A stretch of 64,000 bases of DNA from Marinobacterium aestuarii (GTDB lineage Bacteria; Pseudomonadota; Gammaproteobacteria; Pseudomonadales; Balneatricaceae), in contig NZ_CP015839.1 of NCBI RefSeq assembly GCF_001651805.1, positions 186,001-250,000 of the forward strand, read 5' to 3'. Each line of letters opens with the position of its first letter. Position 1 is the first letter of the stretch. A program made the position numbers and the translations under genes. Shown here piece after piece: positions 9,466 through 19,257 of this stretch. Below the pieces are notes generated by a model that saw only the letters and a program-made list of their open reading frames with translations, had not been told where the DNA came from and searched no databases.

Positions 9466-11612
9466 GCCGGGTCAGCAAAGGACGCAGGCTGCTGCGCAGC
9501 CCAGCCAGATTGCTGGGGCCCGAAGGCTCGCTAAGCCGGCGTCTGCACCAGCGTGTACTGTTGCTGGGCATTATCGCCATTATTGGTTTCGTCTTTGTGA
9601 TAGTGACCGGGCTGCTGGGGGCGCAGAACCGGCAGGAGCGACAGTTTCACGAAGCCGGGCTCCAGGCCACCCGCGCCTTTGATTCCTACCTGCTGGATGT
9701 CAGAAGCGATCTGATCGCAACCGCTGCGGCGCTTGGGCCTTCCGCAGACCAGAGCGATCTGTTGCGGCAGCTGATTGCACGTCGGCCGACCCTGTTCGAG
9801 CTGCAGCTGATAGACGCCGACGGGCGGATTCTGATTCAGCGCAATCGTGTCGGCAGGCCCTACCAGATAGAGGTGAGCGAGCAACCCTGGTTCAGTGCCG
9901 TGCGTGCCGGCTACAGCTATCTGGGGGCGGTGGACTTCGGTGAATTCAGCGTGCCTACGGTGACCCTAGCGGCGCCTGTCACCGATGAGCTGGGCGTCTT
10001 CGCCGCTTCTCTGGTGGCACGGTTCGACCTGACCACGCTATGGAATATTGCCATCAGTCTGCCGGTGGCCGAGTCGGGCTACGTATACATCAGCGATCAG
10101 CAGGGTCAGCTGGTGGCCCATCGCAACCTGCGCCTGCTGTATAGCGATGCAACCCTGCAAAGCCTTATTGGCCGCAGCCCCCAGGCCATCGCCGACGGTA
10201 ACCTGCATATCTATCCGGCGCTGGATGGGCGCTGGGTGCTGGGCTTTGGCATGGCGTTCGAACTGGCACCCTGGTTTGCCATCGTTGAACAGCCGCTGTT
10301 TGAAGCTCTGGGGCCCTCGGTGATGCTGGCGCTTGGGATGCTGCTGGCGCTGGTGCTGGCCGCATGGCTGGTGCGCAGTATCCTGCGCTTTACCCGCGTA
10401 CAGATTCTGCGCCCGCTGGCACTGTTGCGCGGCGGCGTCGAGCGGTTGCAGCAGGGCGATCTGCAGGCCCGTACCCGGGTGCCTGCTGGCCACGGCGAGC
10501 TGAGTCAGCTGGGGGATGCCTTTGATCAGATGACCGAGCAGTTGCAGGCGCGCGAGCAGCAGTTGCGCCAGTCTCTGGCCGATACCACCGAGCTGAAAAA
10601 CCTGCTCGACAATGTGTTTGCCTCCATTGTCAGCGGTGTCATGACCACCGACCTGCAGGGGCGCATTACCCTGTGCAACCTGGCGGCGCTGCGCATACTG
10701 GATTATCCCCACAGCAAGATGCTGGTCGGCCAGACCGTGGCCAGCCTCAGGCCGCCGCTGAACGCGCTCTTGTTGCCCCATGTTCAGTCGGTGTGCCGAG
10801 CCCATGAGCCGCTGATCGGGCTGGAGGTCAGCCCGGTGCTAGAGGAGCGCGGCAAGGTACATTTGCGTTGCAATCTTTCGGTGCTGCGCGGCGCTGAACA
10901 GGTGCTGGGTATCGCCATAGTGATAGACGATGTCACGACGCTGAAACAGATGGAGGCCCAGCGCAGGTTGCTGGAGCACATGGTGTCGCCGGCCATTCTG
11001 AGCCAGATTGATCCCGACCGGCTGCAGCTTGGCGGCCAGAGACGCGAGATTACCGCGCTCTTTGCCGATATCCACGGCTTTACCCGCATCAGCGAACAGC
11101 TGACGCCGGAAAAGCTGGTGGGCCTGTTGAACCGCTATCTGGGGGCCATGGCCGATGCGGTGCTGGCGCAAGAGGGCACCATCGACAAGTTCCTCGGCGA
11201 TGCCATCATGGCCTGGTTTAACGCACCCTTGCCCCAGGTCGATCATGCCCTGCGGGCGGTGCGCACGGCGCTGCAAATCCGCAGCGCCATCGAGCAGCTG
11301 CACGAGGAATTGCCAGCTGCGCTGCGGCTTTCATTCGGAGTGGGCATTCACACCGGCGAGGCGGTGCTCGGGCTTGTCGGCACCCAGGCGCGCATCGAAT
11401 ACACCGCCATCGGTGACGATGTGAACACAGCCAAACGCATTCAGGAGCACAGTGGCATTAATCAGATTCTGATCAGCGCCCAGATCTACCAGGCGGTGCA
11501 GGATGATGTTGAAGTGCGGCCGCTGCAGCGCATTAAGGTCAAGGGCAAGCAGAAGCCGCTGGAAGTGTATGAGGTGATTGGGCTTAAAAAGCAGGTTCAA
11601 GGGGCAAGGTAA
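9462..11612 (+). CDS. membrane sensor adenylate cyclase (extracytoplasmic domain-HAMP-PAS-class III cyclase)
   Basis: Transmembrane sensor of 716 residues predicted to make cAMP. Order: short cytoplasmic tail, helix ~30-52, periplasmic Cache-like domain ~55-280, helix ~285-308, HAMP ~310-365, PAS ~385-495, class III cyclase ~515-705. The cyclase core has metal ligands D536 (FADIHGF) and D580 (KFLGD), adenine-selecting K576 and T648, and transition-state residues N655 and R659 (DDVNTAKR), so it looks active and specific for ATP. It overlaps the binding lipoprotein gene by ATGA, implying coupled synthesis and probably a joint ligand-sensing unit. Confidence 0.9.
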   Translation: MSRVSKGRRLLRSPARLLGPEGSLSRRLHQRVLLLGIIAIIGFVFVIVTGLLGAQNRQERQFHEAGLQATRAFDSYLLDVRSDLIATAAALGPSADQSDLLRQLIARRPTLFELQLIDADGRILIQRNRVGRPYQIEVSEQPWFSAVRAGYSYLGAVDFGEFSVPTVTLAAPVTDELGVFAASLVARFDLTTLWNIAISLPVAESGYVYISDQQGQLVAHRNLRLLYSDATLQSLIGRSPQAIADGNLHIYPALDGRWVLGFGMAFELAPWFAIVEQPLFEALGPSVMLALGMLLALVLAAWLVRSILRFTRVQILRPLALLRGGVERLQQGDLQARTRVPAGHGELSQLGDAFDQMTEQLQAREQQLRQSLADTTELKNLLDNVFASIVSGVMTTDLQGRITLCNLAALRILDYPHSKMLVGQTVASLRPPLNALLLPHVQSVCRAHEPLIGLEVSPVLEERGKVHLRCNLSVLRGAEQVLGIAIVIDDVTTLKQMEAQRRLLEHMVSPAILSQIDPDRLQLGGQRREITALFADIHGFTRISEQLTPEKLVGLLNRYLGAMADAVLAQEGTIDKFLGDAIMAWFNAPLPQVDHALRAVRTALQIRSAIEQLHEELPAALRLSFGVGIHTGEAVLGLVGTQARIEYTAIGDDVNTAKRIQEHSGINQILISAQIYQAVQDDVEVRPLQRIKVKGKQKPLEVYEVIGLKKQVQGAR

Positions 11613-11977
11613 AAGAGCGCGCCCGTTCGTCGCGGGGCGCGACTTCTACGGTGATTGGGTCGTTATTGGTAATTGGTAATTGGTAATTGGTCATTCGTAA
11701 GCCGTAAGCCGTAAGCTTAAAGCTGATAGCTCTACCTGTCACGGGGTGTGACTGGTTACTCGCAAGTTGCAGCGCGGCACTGTGGCCGCTCTTGCCAAAT
11801 TACAAATAACGAATCACCGGTCGTAATTGGTTATTCGTGAGCCGTAAGCTTAACGCTGACAGCTCCAAGCTGATAGCTTCACTACCAGCTCCTGCCAATT
11901 ACAAGTCACCAATCACGAATCACCATGTGCTTTCTTCCTTTCACCTGTTTCTGCGCTTTAACCTTTCACCTGCTGTT
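11613..11977. repeat. intergenic REP and heptamer repeats
   Basis: No gene seen. At 11625-11653 a REP-like palindrome (TCGTCGCGGGGCGCGACTTC) matches copies near 20.19 and 22.36 kb. The rest is heptamers: ATTGGTA units, GCCGTAA/GCTTAAA/GCTGATA units and complementary CAATCAC units at 11905-11925. The two flanking genes converge here. Confidence 0.8.
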
Positions 11978-13174
11978 CTAAACCGTTTCGGTGCCGAAGT
12001 GTTTGCCCAGCAGGGCGTGGTAGAAGTCGCGATCGCGCAGGACGCCGACCAGGCCGCTGGCCTCGCGCAGCAGTACCGGCAGGCCGGTCTGGTAGCGGAT
12101 TTCCAGTGCCTGGCGCATGGAAATATCCGGGCTGGCGACGACCAGGGTGCCTTCGTTGAGGTCGGTGAGGTTGCTGGTGGTCTCCCACTGATGCAGCTGC
12201 AGCGCTGTTTCCTGGCGGCTGGCGGACAGCAGTTGTCCCTGGGCATCCATCTTGAACCAGCTGTTTTCCTCGCGGTTAAGCACCAGCATTTCGTCGAGCC
12301 GTTCCAGCTGATCCAGCCCGGTCATGAGTGAACGGCCCTTGAGCACGTTCAGCGGGTTGGTATGGGCGACGAAGTTGCGCACGTATTCATTGCAGGGGTT
12401 AAGGACTATATCCTCGGGCCGGCCGTGCTGAATGATGCGGGCCGATTCCATGATGGCGATATGGGTGCCGATCTTCAGGGCTTCATCCAGATCGTGGCTC
12501 ACAAAGATGATGGTCTTGTTGAGCTTGCGCTGCAGCTCGAGCAACTCATCCTGCAGCTGGTTGCGGATCAGCGGATCCAGCGCCGAGAAGGGCTCGTCCA
12601 TCAGCAGTATATCGCTGTCCATGGCGAAGGCGCGGGCCAGGCCAACACGCTGCTGCATACCGCCCGAGAGCTCGTGGGGCAGCTTGTTGGCCCATTCATC
12701 GAGGCCCACCATTTCGAGCTTTTCCATCGCCTGGCGCCGGCGTTCGACCTTGCCGATGCCCTGCATTTCGAGGCCGAAAGCGACGTTGTCCAGCACGCTG
12801 AGCCAGGGCATAAGGGCGAATTTTTGGAACACCATTGAGACACGCTTGCTGCGCATGTGGCGCAGGGTTTTGGCGTCGCAGTCGGCCATATTGACCATCT
12901 CGTCGCCATCCTGCACCCGCAGCTCGCCACGGCTAATGGGGTTGAGCCCGTTCACGGCGCGCAGCAGGCTGGACTTGCCGGAGCCCGACAACCCCATCAG
13001 GACGCAGATTTCGCCGCGCTGCACTTCTATGCTGGCGTCCTGCACGCCGACGACCTGGCCGGTGGCTTCAATGATTTCCTGGCGGGTTTTACCCTGCGCC
13101 AGCAACTCCAGTGCAGGCTGTACCTTCTTGCCAAACACCACATCGAGATTCTTGATACTGACGGCAACGGACAT
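11978..13174 (-). CDS. choV: choline/betaine ABC transporter ATPase ChoV
   Basis: ATP-binding subunit of a quaternary amine importer, 398 residues. It has Walker [10 protein letters not shown], the signature ELSGGMQQR, Walker B ILLMDEPFSALD and the switch histidine in FVSHDLDEAL, followed by a C-terminal extension of ~120 residues with CBS-like character as in ProV/OpuA ATPases. The ATG at 13174 has GAGGAGG just upstream; a longer frame to 13210 would overlap the permease gene. Only two bases separate it from choW, so it is the last gene of choXWV. Confidence 0.93.
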   Translation of the reverse strand: MSVAVSIKNLDVVFGKKVQPALELLAQGKTRQEIIEATGQVVGVQDASIEVQRGEICVLMGLSGSGKSSLLRAVNGLNPISRGELRVQDGDEMVNMADCDAKTLRHMRSKRVSMVFQKFALMPWLSVLDNVAFGLEMQGIGKVERRRQAMEKLEMVGLDEWANKLPHELSGGMQQRVGLARAFAMDSDILLMDEPFSALDPLIRNQLQDELLELQRKLNKTIIFVSHDLDEALKIGTHIAIMESARIIQHGRPEDIVLNPCNEYVRNFVAHTNPLNVLKGRSLMTGLDQLERLDEMLVLNREENSWFKMDAQGQLLSASRQETALQLHQWETTSNLTDLNEGTLVVASPDISMRQALEIRYQTGLPVLLREASGLVGVLRDRDFYHALLGKHFGTETV

Positions 13175-13176
13175 GA

Positions 13177-14022
13177 TCAAGCCTCCTCTTTGGCGTTGGG
13201 TGCCTTGCAAATACGATCCAGGATAATGGCGACCAGCACTATGGCCAGACCCGCTTCAAAGCCCTGGGAAATGTTCACGGTGTTGAGTGCGCGTACCACC
13301 GGCTTGCCAAGGCCATCGGCCCCGACCAGGGCGGCGATAACCACCATCGACAGCGACAGCATGATGCACTGGGTGACACCGGCCATGATATTGGGCATGG
13401 CCGCCGGCAGCTCCACCTTGAGCAGCAGCTTCATCGGCGTGGCGCCAAAGGCCTTGCCGGCTTCGAGCAGCTCTTCAGGCACCTTGCTGATGCCCAGGTA
13501 AGTGAGACGAATGGGGGCGGCGATGGCGAAGATGATGGTGGAAATCAGCCCCGGCACCACGCCAAGACCAAAGAGCACCAGGGTCGGAATCAGGTAAACA
13601 AAGGTAGGGATGGTCTGCATCAGGTCGAGAATAGGGCGCAGCAGGGTGTAGACCCAGGGCTTGTGGGCGGCCAGCACGCCAATGGGCAGGCCCAGCATGA
13701 CCGACAGTGTGGTGGCGGCGAGCACCAGCACGAAGGTCTCGAGCATTTCCTGCCAGTAGCCCAGGTTCAGGATCAGCAGCAGGGCGGCGACCACGAAAAT
13801 GACCAGACCCAGGCTGCGGTGCAGCAGCCAGGCGAGGGCGGCGGTCATCACAATAGGTACATAGACCGGAAACCACTGGAAGATCGCAACCATATTCAGG
13901 ATCAGCCACTCCAGCGAGATGGCGATCGTATCAAAGAAGCCCGCAGCGTTGGTGGTCAGCCAGTCGACGAAAAGCTCCATCCAGCTGCCAAGGGGTAACT
14001 TGTGGTCTGTTAACCAGTTCAT
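13177..14022 (-). CDS. choW: choline/betaine ABC transporter permease ChoW
   Basis: Inner-membrane permease of 281 residues with about seven hydrophobic segments. The ProW-type coupling loop EELLEAGKAFGATPMKLLLKVELPAAMPNIMAG (positions ~195-227) is clear. It lies between the binding protein and the ATPase genes with the same orientation, giving the usual substrate-binding protein, permease, ATPase order of an osmoprotectant/choline uptake system. Confidence 0.93.
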   Translation of the reverse strand: MNWLTDHKLPLGSWMELFVDWLTTNAAGFFDTIAISLEWLILNMVAIFQWFPVYVPIVMTAALAWLLHRSLGLVIFVVAALLLILNLGYWQEMLETFVLVLAATTLSVMLGLPIGVLAAHKPWVYTLLRPILDLMQTIPTFVYLIPTLVLFGLGVVPGLISTIIFAIAAPIRLTYLGISKVPEELLEAGKAFGATPMKLLLKVELPAAMPNIMAGVTQCIMLSLSMVVIAALVGADGLGKPVVRALNTVNISQGFEAGLAIVLVAIILDRICKAPNAKEEA

Positions 14023-14112
14023 GGGAGATTTCCTCAGGATGAGCGGGGCCCTGCACCCTGTCCGAAGACAAGGTGATCAGGCATTGCGGATAAGGGAGTC
14101 AAGCTGTGGCTA

Positions 14113-15063
14113 TCAGAGCTCGAGGTGGGTGCGGATCGCGGCCAGGCCCGGTTTGCCGTCTTTGGTCTGTACGCCGTCCAGCCAGGCGTCCAGTACTTCG
14201 GGGTTCTGCTGCAACCAGCTGCGGGCAGCGTCACGGGGTTTCTGGTTGTCATCCAGAATGGCGCCCATGACTTCGTTTTCCATGGCCAGGGAGAATTCGA
14301 GGTTGGTCAGCAGCTTGCCGATATTGGCGCATTCCTGCACATAGCCCTTGCGCACGTTGGTATAGACAGTCGCGCCGCCGAAATCCGGGCCGAACCAGTC
14401 GTCACCGCCGCTAAGGTATTCCATCTCGAAGTTGGCGTTCATGGGGTGCGGTGCCCAGCCAAGGAAGGCGATCCACTTGTTGCGTCGCTCCGAACGGTTG
14501 ACCTGGGACATCATGCCGGCTTCGGAGGACTCCACCAGCTTGAAGCTGCCCAGATCAAAGGCGTTTTCATCGAGCATTTTCTGGATCAGGCGGTTGCCGT
14601 CGTTACCGGGCTCAATACCGTAGATGCTGCCGCCGAGCTCGTCGCTGAATTTGGCCAGATCGGCAAAGGACTTTACACCACCGTCGTAGGCGGCTTTGGT
14701 AACCGCCAGGGTGTACTTGGCGCCAGTAAGGTTCGCCCGCACGGTTTCGACCGAACCTTCGTCACGGTACTTGGCGATGTCGGCTTCCATGGTCGGCATC
14801 CAGTTGCCGAGGAAGACATCGATATCGTTGGCGGCGAGAGAGTTGTAGGTCACAGGCACGGACAGCAGGTCGGTGCGGCTTTCGTAACCCAGAGCTTCTA
14901 CAAGTTCGGCGGTCACAGCGGTGGTGGAGGTGATGTCGGTCCAGCCGACGTCGGCGAAACGCACAACATCGCAGCTGCCAGCGGCCAGCGCGGTGGTGCT
15001 AATACCTGCGGCGCACATCAGAGTGAAAAGGCCGTTGCGTAGGTTCTTGATCGTGGGGGTCAT
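14113..15063 (-). CDS. choX: choline-binding periplasmic protein ChoX
   Basis: Periplasmic binding protein of the OpuAC/ChoX family, 316 residues, with a signal peptide ending near TTALAAGS (about residue 28). Aromatic residues at places equivalent to the choline cage of Sinorhizobium ChoX are present: W in DVGWTD, W in LGNWMP, Y in AKYTLAV and W in LGWAPHP, supporting a quaternary ammonium ligand. Located 90 bases before choW and downstream of betIB, it probably feeds choline to betaine synthesis; betaine itself is an alternative ligand. Confidence 0.9.
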   Translation of the reverse strand: MTPTIKNLRNGLFTLMCAAGISTTALAAGSCDVVRFADVGWTDITSTTAVTAELVEALGYESRTDLLSVPVTYNSLAANDIDVFLGNWMPTMEADIAKYRDEGSVETVRANLTGAKYTLAVTKAAYDGGVKSFADLAKFSDELGGSIYGIEPGNDGNRLIQKMLDENAFDLGSFKLVESSEAGMMSQVNRSERRNKWIAFLGWAPHPMNANFEMEYLSGGDDWFGPDFGGATVYTNVRKGYVQECANIGKLLTNLEFSLAMENEVMGAILDDNQKPRDAARSWLQQNPEVLDAWLDGVQTKDGKPGLAAIRTHLEL

Positions 15064-15295
15064 AGTCAGTCCTGTTTAGTTATCATTATTCTGTACCTCC
15101 AGGGCAGCCCGAAGCGCGTGCGGGCTGGCGTGGAGCCACAGCGGCGCAGGCGTGGGCCTGCGCACCTGTCATTTTTCGGTATTCGTGATTTGTGATTTGT
15201 AAATCGTAATTCGAAAGGGTCAGTGTGATCGTTTCACCAATCACCAATCACCAATCACCAATCACCAATCACCAATCACCAATCGTCTCCTGCTC
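15064..15295. repeat. heptamer repeats between betB and choX
   Basis: Contains GTGATTT-type heptamers at 15184-15212 and about seven CAATCAC units at 15234-15286. No gene. A promoter for choXWV could lie at 15064-15175, but none is clear. Confidence 0.85.
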
Positions 15296-16756
15296 TCAAA
15301 CGTAGGGATTTTCCAGTTCGCCCAGTTCAACATAGACGCTCTTGGTCTGGGTGTACTGATAAAGACTCTCGATGCCGTTTTCGCGGCCAATACCGGACTC
15401 CTTGTAGCCGCCCACCGGCATTTCGGCCGGCGACGCGCCCCAGGTGTTGATCCAGCAGATGCCGGCCTGGAGGCGGGCGATGACCCGGTGGGCGCGGCTG
15501 AAGTCGCGGGTAAAGACACCGGCGGCAAGGCCGAAGGGGGTATCATTGGCGCGACGAATCACTTCTTCCTCATCGTGAAAACGCAGTACCGACATCACCG
15601 GGCCAAAGATCTCTTCGCGCACGTTGGGCATGTCGTCGGTGCAATCGGCAAAGACCGTCGGTTCAACAAAGTTGCCCTGGTCCAGCCCAGGCCCGGTGGC
15701 ACGCTTGCCACCGCACACCAGGCGGGCGCCGGCCTCTTGGGCGGCATCGATAAAGCCCAGTACCTTTTCCATGTGCTGGCGGGAGATCAGCGAACCAATC
15801 TGGGTCGACGGATCCATTGGATCACCGATGCGCAGTGCCCGGGTGCGTACTTCCAGCTCGGCCACGAATTCATCATAGATGGCATCGTGCACGAAGACGC
15901 GGGTGCCGTGGGTGCAGACTTCACCCTGGGTATAGAAGTTGGCCAGCAGGGCGCCGGAAACGGCGGTTTCCACCTTGGTATCGGGGAAGACGATCATAGG
16001 TGACTTGCCGCCGAGCTCCATAGTGACGGATTTCAGCGAGCCGGCTGCAGCGCCCATGACCTTCTTGCCGGTACCGCATTCGCCGGTAAAGGAGACCTTG
16101 GCGATATCCGGGTGATTGCTCAGCATGGCGCCGGTGCGGCCATCGCCCTGCACCACGTTGAAAACACCGTCCGGCAGGCCGGCTTCGGTAAAGATTTCCG
16201 CCAGCTTCATCACGCTCAGCGGGGTTTCCTCCGAGGGCTTGAAGATCATGGCATTGCCGGCGGCCAGCGCCGGGGCGGCCTTCCAGCAGGCGATCTGGAT
16301 CGGGTAGTTCCAGGCACCGATGCCGGCGCAGACGCCCAGGGGCTCGCGACGGCTGTAGAAGAAGTTGCCGTTACCCAGATCCTGGTATTCGCCCTGAATC
16401 TTGGATGCCAGGCCTGCGTAATACTCGATCACGTCGGCGCCGGTGTGAATGTCCACCAGATCGGCCTCCTGTATCGGCTTGCCGGTGTCCTGCACCTCGA
16501 GGCGGGCCAGTTCGTCATTGCGCTCGCGCAACAGCGCTACGGCGCGCAGCAGGATGCGGCTGCGCTCGGTGCCGGTCATGGCAGACCAGATGGCAAAGCC
16601 TTCGCGCGCTGAGGCCAGTGCGGCTTCAACATCGGCTTCGTTGGCCTGCTGCACCTGGGCCAGCAGTTCGCCGGTGGCCGGGTTGCGGGTTTCAAAGGTT
16701 TCGCCGCTGCTGGCGTCGCGGCTAGCGCCGTGAATGTAGAGAGAAATAGTCTTCAT
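15296..16756 (-). CDS. betB: betaine aldehyde dehydrogenase
   Basis: NAD(P)-dependent oxidation of betaine aldehyde to glycine betaine, the osmoprotectant. The 486-residue protein has the ALDH NAD-binding region ([12 protein letters not shown]), the catalytic glutamate in MELGGKSP and the catalytic cysteine in GEVCTHGTR, and matches the BetB length. The start at 16756 has AAGG upstream and the gene directly follows betI (two bases between). The choline dehydrogenase partner betA is not in this window. Confidence 0.95.
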   Translation of the reverse strand: MKTISLYIHGASRDASSGETFETRNPATGELLAQVQQANEADVEAALASAREGFAIWSAMTGTERSRILLRAVALLRERNDELARLEVQDTGKPIQEADLVDIHTGADVIEYYAGLASKIQGEYQDLGNGNFFYSRREPLGVCAGIGAWNYPIQIACWKAAPALAAGNAMIFKPSEETPLSVMKLAEIFTEAGLPDGVFNVVQGDGRTGAMLSNHPDIAKVSFTGECGTGKKVMGAAAGSLKSVTMELGGKSPMIVFPDTKVETAVSGALLANFYTQGEVCTHGTRVFVHDAIYDEFVAELEVRTRALRIGDPMDPSTQIGSLISRQHMEKVLGFIDAAQEAGARLVCGGKRATGPGLDQGNFVEPTVFADCTDDMPNVREEIFGPVMSVLRFHDEEEVIRRANDTPFGLAAGVFTRDFSRAHRVIARLQAGICWINTWGASPAEMPVGGYKESGIGRENGIESLYQYTQTKSVYVELGELENPYV

Positions 16757-16758
16757 TG

Positions 16759-17382
16759 TTACCTTGCAGTCCGGGTTGAGAGACCTGTCAGGGTCGCGGT
16801 CGGCGGCAGCTGCCGCTCCAGATAATCGGTGATGATGCGCTGAGCCAGTTCGCTGTTGATGCCGCCCGGGGTCAGAGCCCCCCGCAGCCAGATACCATCG
16901 ATCAGTGCGGCTATGCCCTGGGCGACAAACTGGGCCCGCTCGGGCTCCATGACCCGCTTGAGCTCCAGGCGCAGGTGCGACAGCAGCCGTTGTTCGTTGA
17001 CCCGCTGCAGCCGGAAGAGCGCTGGGTGATGCATGGCCTGGGACCAGAATGCCAGCCAGGTTTTAACCACCTTGGAGTCGAGCTGGCGGCTATCAAAGTT
17101 GCCGCCCACTATTGCCTTGATGCGGGCGACCACATCGCTGGGGTCGGTATCGGCGAGGCGTTCGCGCACCGCATTCGACAGATCCCGCAGTACCGAGCGC
17201 ATGGTGGCCTCGAGCAGACCATCCTTGCCACCGAAGTAGTGGTTGATAATGGCCGGGGACACGCCGGCGTAGCGGCTGATAATGGCGACGCTGGCTTTCT
17301 GCAGCCCGGCGGAATCAATAGCCTGCATGGTGGCCTTGATCAGCTGGGGTTTTCGGATTTCGGGCATCCCGACCTTGGGCAT
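16759..17382 (-). CDS. betI: TetR-family choline-responsive repressor BetI
   Basis: Repressor of betaine synthesis genes, released by choline. The 207-residue protein starts [15 protein letters not shown], the typical BetI N-terminus, followed by the TetR helix-turn-helix ([19 protein letters not shown], ~residues 33-51) and the BetI C-terminal ligand domain. The frame extends upstream to 17424, but the ATG at 17382 fits the family. It is first in betI-betB and probably represses its own operon through the AT-rich palindrome just upstream. Confidence 0.94.
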   Translation of the reverse strand: MPKVGMPEIRKPQLIKATMQAIDSAGLQKASVAIISRYAGVSPAIINHYFGGKDGLLEATMRSVLRDLSNAVRERLADTDPSDVVARIKAIVGGNFDSRQLDSKVVKTWLAFWSQAMHHPALFRLQRVNEQRLLSHLRLELKRVMEPERAQFVAQGIAALIDGIWLRGALTPGGINSELAQRIITDYLERQLPPTATLTGLSTRTAR

Positions 17383-17401
17383 AAGCGCGTCGCACTCTTT
17401 T

Positions 17402-17425
17402 TTAATTAAATAGTCGTTTAACAAA
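17402..17425 (-). promoter_or_regulatory. possible BetI operator
   Basis: AT-rich imperfect palindrome (TTAAA at 17406-17410, six bases, TTTAA at 17417-17421) about 20-40 bases upstream of betI, in otherwise GC-rich DNA. Its position and A/T half sites fit a BetI operator, but the match to known operators is partial. Confidence 0.4.
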
Positions 17426-17826
17426 AGATTGGCGTTTTAGCCGCGCACTGTCAACCCGCACTTGGGTGCCTTGGCGCAAAAGGGTACGAAAATCCCCGAA
17501 TTACGGCGAAAATGTCGTAATTGAAATTGTGAAAGTCGCTTATAGAAATGGAATTGGCGGTTTTTCCGCGTTACTGCGATGGGCGTTTTTGGCGCATTCG
17601 GCCGCTAAAATGCACCCTGGTGGTGCGTTTGTTGGCCGGGAAATGGCAGGATTTGCCTCGGTGGAAGGTGAATAGGGGATGGTGAGTAGTGATTGGTAAT
17701 TGGTAATTGGTCATTCGTAATTAAGGCGAAAGGGGTAAGGTGAAAGACGAAAGGGGGCAAGAAAAAGCAAAGCGCCACAGCTGCGCTGCGGGTGATTAGT
17801 AAATAGTCATTGGCAAGAGCGGTCAG
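17426..17826. repeat. intergenic DNA with heptamers and split core 1
   Basis: 17426-17680 shows no convincing gene; a 69-codon open frame at 17466-17675 has no recognisable features. 17685-17720 has ATTGGTA heptamers. 17800-17826 carries ATTAGTA/ATTGGCA-type units and the left half of core 1 (AAGAGCGGTCAG), interrupted by the insertion sequence. Confidence 0.7.
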
Positions 17827-19152
17827 GAGCCTGTAAATAATTCTGTGTAACTGCCCACTCCATTACAGGTGACCGTCCAGGCGGTCACCGAACTCGATAA
17901 TAAAACGATTCAGTGCAGGCTTCCAATTCCGTATTGGCATGGTCCATTTCTTGGAGGCCTGTTGTATCGCGAGGTAGGCAACCTTCAACGCGGAGTCATC
18001 GGTGGGGAAGAGTTTCCGACGCTTGGTCGCTTTGCGAATAACGCTGTTCAGTGACTCAATGGCATTGGTGGTATAGATCACCTTCCGAATGGCCGGAGGA
18101 TAATCGAACAGCGTGATCAAATTATCCCAGTTGTTACGCCAGGAGCGGGTAATTTGAGGGTATTGACTGTCCCAGCGTTCTCCAAAGGCCTCCAGCGCCT
18201 GCTGAGCCTCGGATTCCGTGGCAGAGTGGTAGATCTGCTTCAGGTCAGCGGTAACGGTCTTATAGTCCTTCCAGGACACGTACCGTAGCGAGTTGCGGAC
18301 CATGTGCACGATACAGAGCTGAACCTTGGTCTGGGGATACTCTGCGGCAATGGCATCCGGAAAGCCCTTGAGGCCATCCACACAGGCGATCAGGATGTCT
18401 TCCAGGCCACGGTTCTTCATTTCGGTGAGCACCGATAACCAGAACTTCGCACCTTCGGTTTCGGCCAGCCACAGCCCCAGAAGCTCCTTGTGACCGTCCA
18501 TGTTGATACCCAGTGCCAGATACAGAGACTTGTTGATCACCCGCTTATTCTCGCGGATTTTCAGCACAATACAGTCCAGATAGACGATGGGATAGATCGG
18601 GTCCAGCGGCCGGTTTTGCCATTCGTGGACTTGCTCGATTACGCGTTCGGTGACCTTGGACACGAGTGTCGCGGAGATGTCGGCGTCGTACATCTCCTTG
18701 AAAGCCTCGACGATGTCCCGGGTGCTCAAACCCTTGGCGTACAAGGTAAGGATCTGATCGTCCATCTGGGTCAGTCGAGACTGACCCTTGCGCACGAACT
18801 GAAGCTCGAAGGAACCGTCACGATCGCGCGGAGCTTGGATCGATACGTCTCCGTGCTGCCCCTTCAGGCGTTTGGCGGAATAGCCATTACGACTGTTGCT
18901 GGTACCCCGGCCTTCCGGGGCGTGCTTCTCATACCCCAGATGCTCGTCCAGTTCGGCGTTGAGGGCGGTCTCGACTGTGAGCTTGACCAGTTGCTGCGTG
19001 AGGGCTCCGAGATCGTGCTCGGACTTGATGTCTTTGACCAGCTCCGCGGCCAGGGCTCTGAGTTTTTCTTGGTCCATTTGCTTACCCACGATGATATCCT
19101 TTTGAAAAGGTTACTTATTCGTGGGCAGTTACACAATTTGGTTTACAGCCTC
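17827..19152 (-). mobile_element. complete IS256-family insertion sequence
   Basis: 1326-bp element bounded by imperfect terminal inverted repeats of about 32 bases, sharing an 18-base identical block ending TGTGTAACTGCCCAC inside GAG(C/G)CTGTAAA ends (17827-17858 and 19121-19152). It is flanked by a perfect 8-bp direct duplication GCGGTCAG at 17819-17826 and 19153-19160, as expected for IS256 elements. It holds one intact transposase gene. The target was a copy of the core 1 repeat, since the flanks rejoin to a sequence seen at 20026, 20099 and 53538. Confidence 0.93.
17863..19089 (-). CDS. IS256-family (mutator-type) transposase
   Basis: DDE transposase of 408 residues, full length for the family. 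Visible: N-terminal region (LVKLTVETALNAELDEHLGYEKH), catalytic Asp in YLDCIVLKI, second Asp in IACVDGLKGFPDAI and the C-terminal Glu block TTNAIESLNSVIRKATK, i.e. an intact DDE triad. A GTG at 19089 has AAGGA seven bases upstream; an ATG at 19077 is a possible alternative. The gene has no frameshift, so the element may still move. Confidence 0.95.
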   Translation of the reverse strand: MGKQMDQEKLRALAAELVKDIKSEHDLGALTQQLVKLTVETALNAELDEHLGYEKHAPEGRGTSNSRNGYSAKRLKGQHGDVSIQAPRDRDGSFELQFVRKGQSRLTQMDDQILTLYAKGLSTRDIVEAFKEMYDADISATLVSKVTERVIEQVHEWQNRPLDPIYPIVYLDCIVLKIRENKRVINKSLYLALGINMDGHKELLGLWLAETEGAKFWLSVLTEMKNRGLEDILIACVDGLKGFPDAIAAEYPQTKVQLCIVHMVRNSLRYVSWKDYKTVTADLKQIYHSATESEAQQALEAFGERWDSQYPQITRSWRNNWDNLITLFDYPPAIRKVIYTTNAIESLNSVIRKATKRRKLFPTDDSALKVAYLAIQQASKKWTMPIRNWKPALNRFIIEFGDRLDGHL

Positions 19153-19257
19153 GCGGTCAGCTTGAGCGCTTTGAATTACCACTAACTAATCACGAATTAC
19201 TACTCACGGGCGGTAATGAGTCATTGGTATGTGGCAGCGGATCGCTCTTTCAACTTT

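Noticed and set aside
17466..17675. 69-codon frame between betI and the IS element
   Set aside because: No family features, weak start context and partly repeat-derived end.
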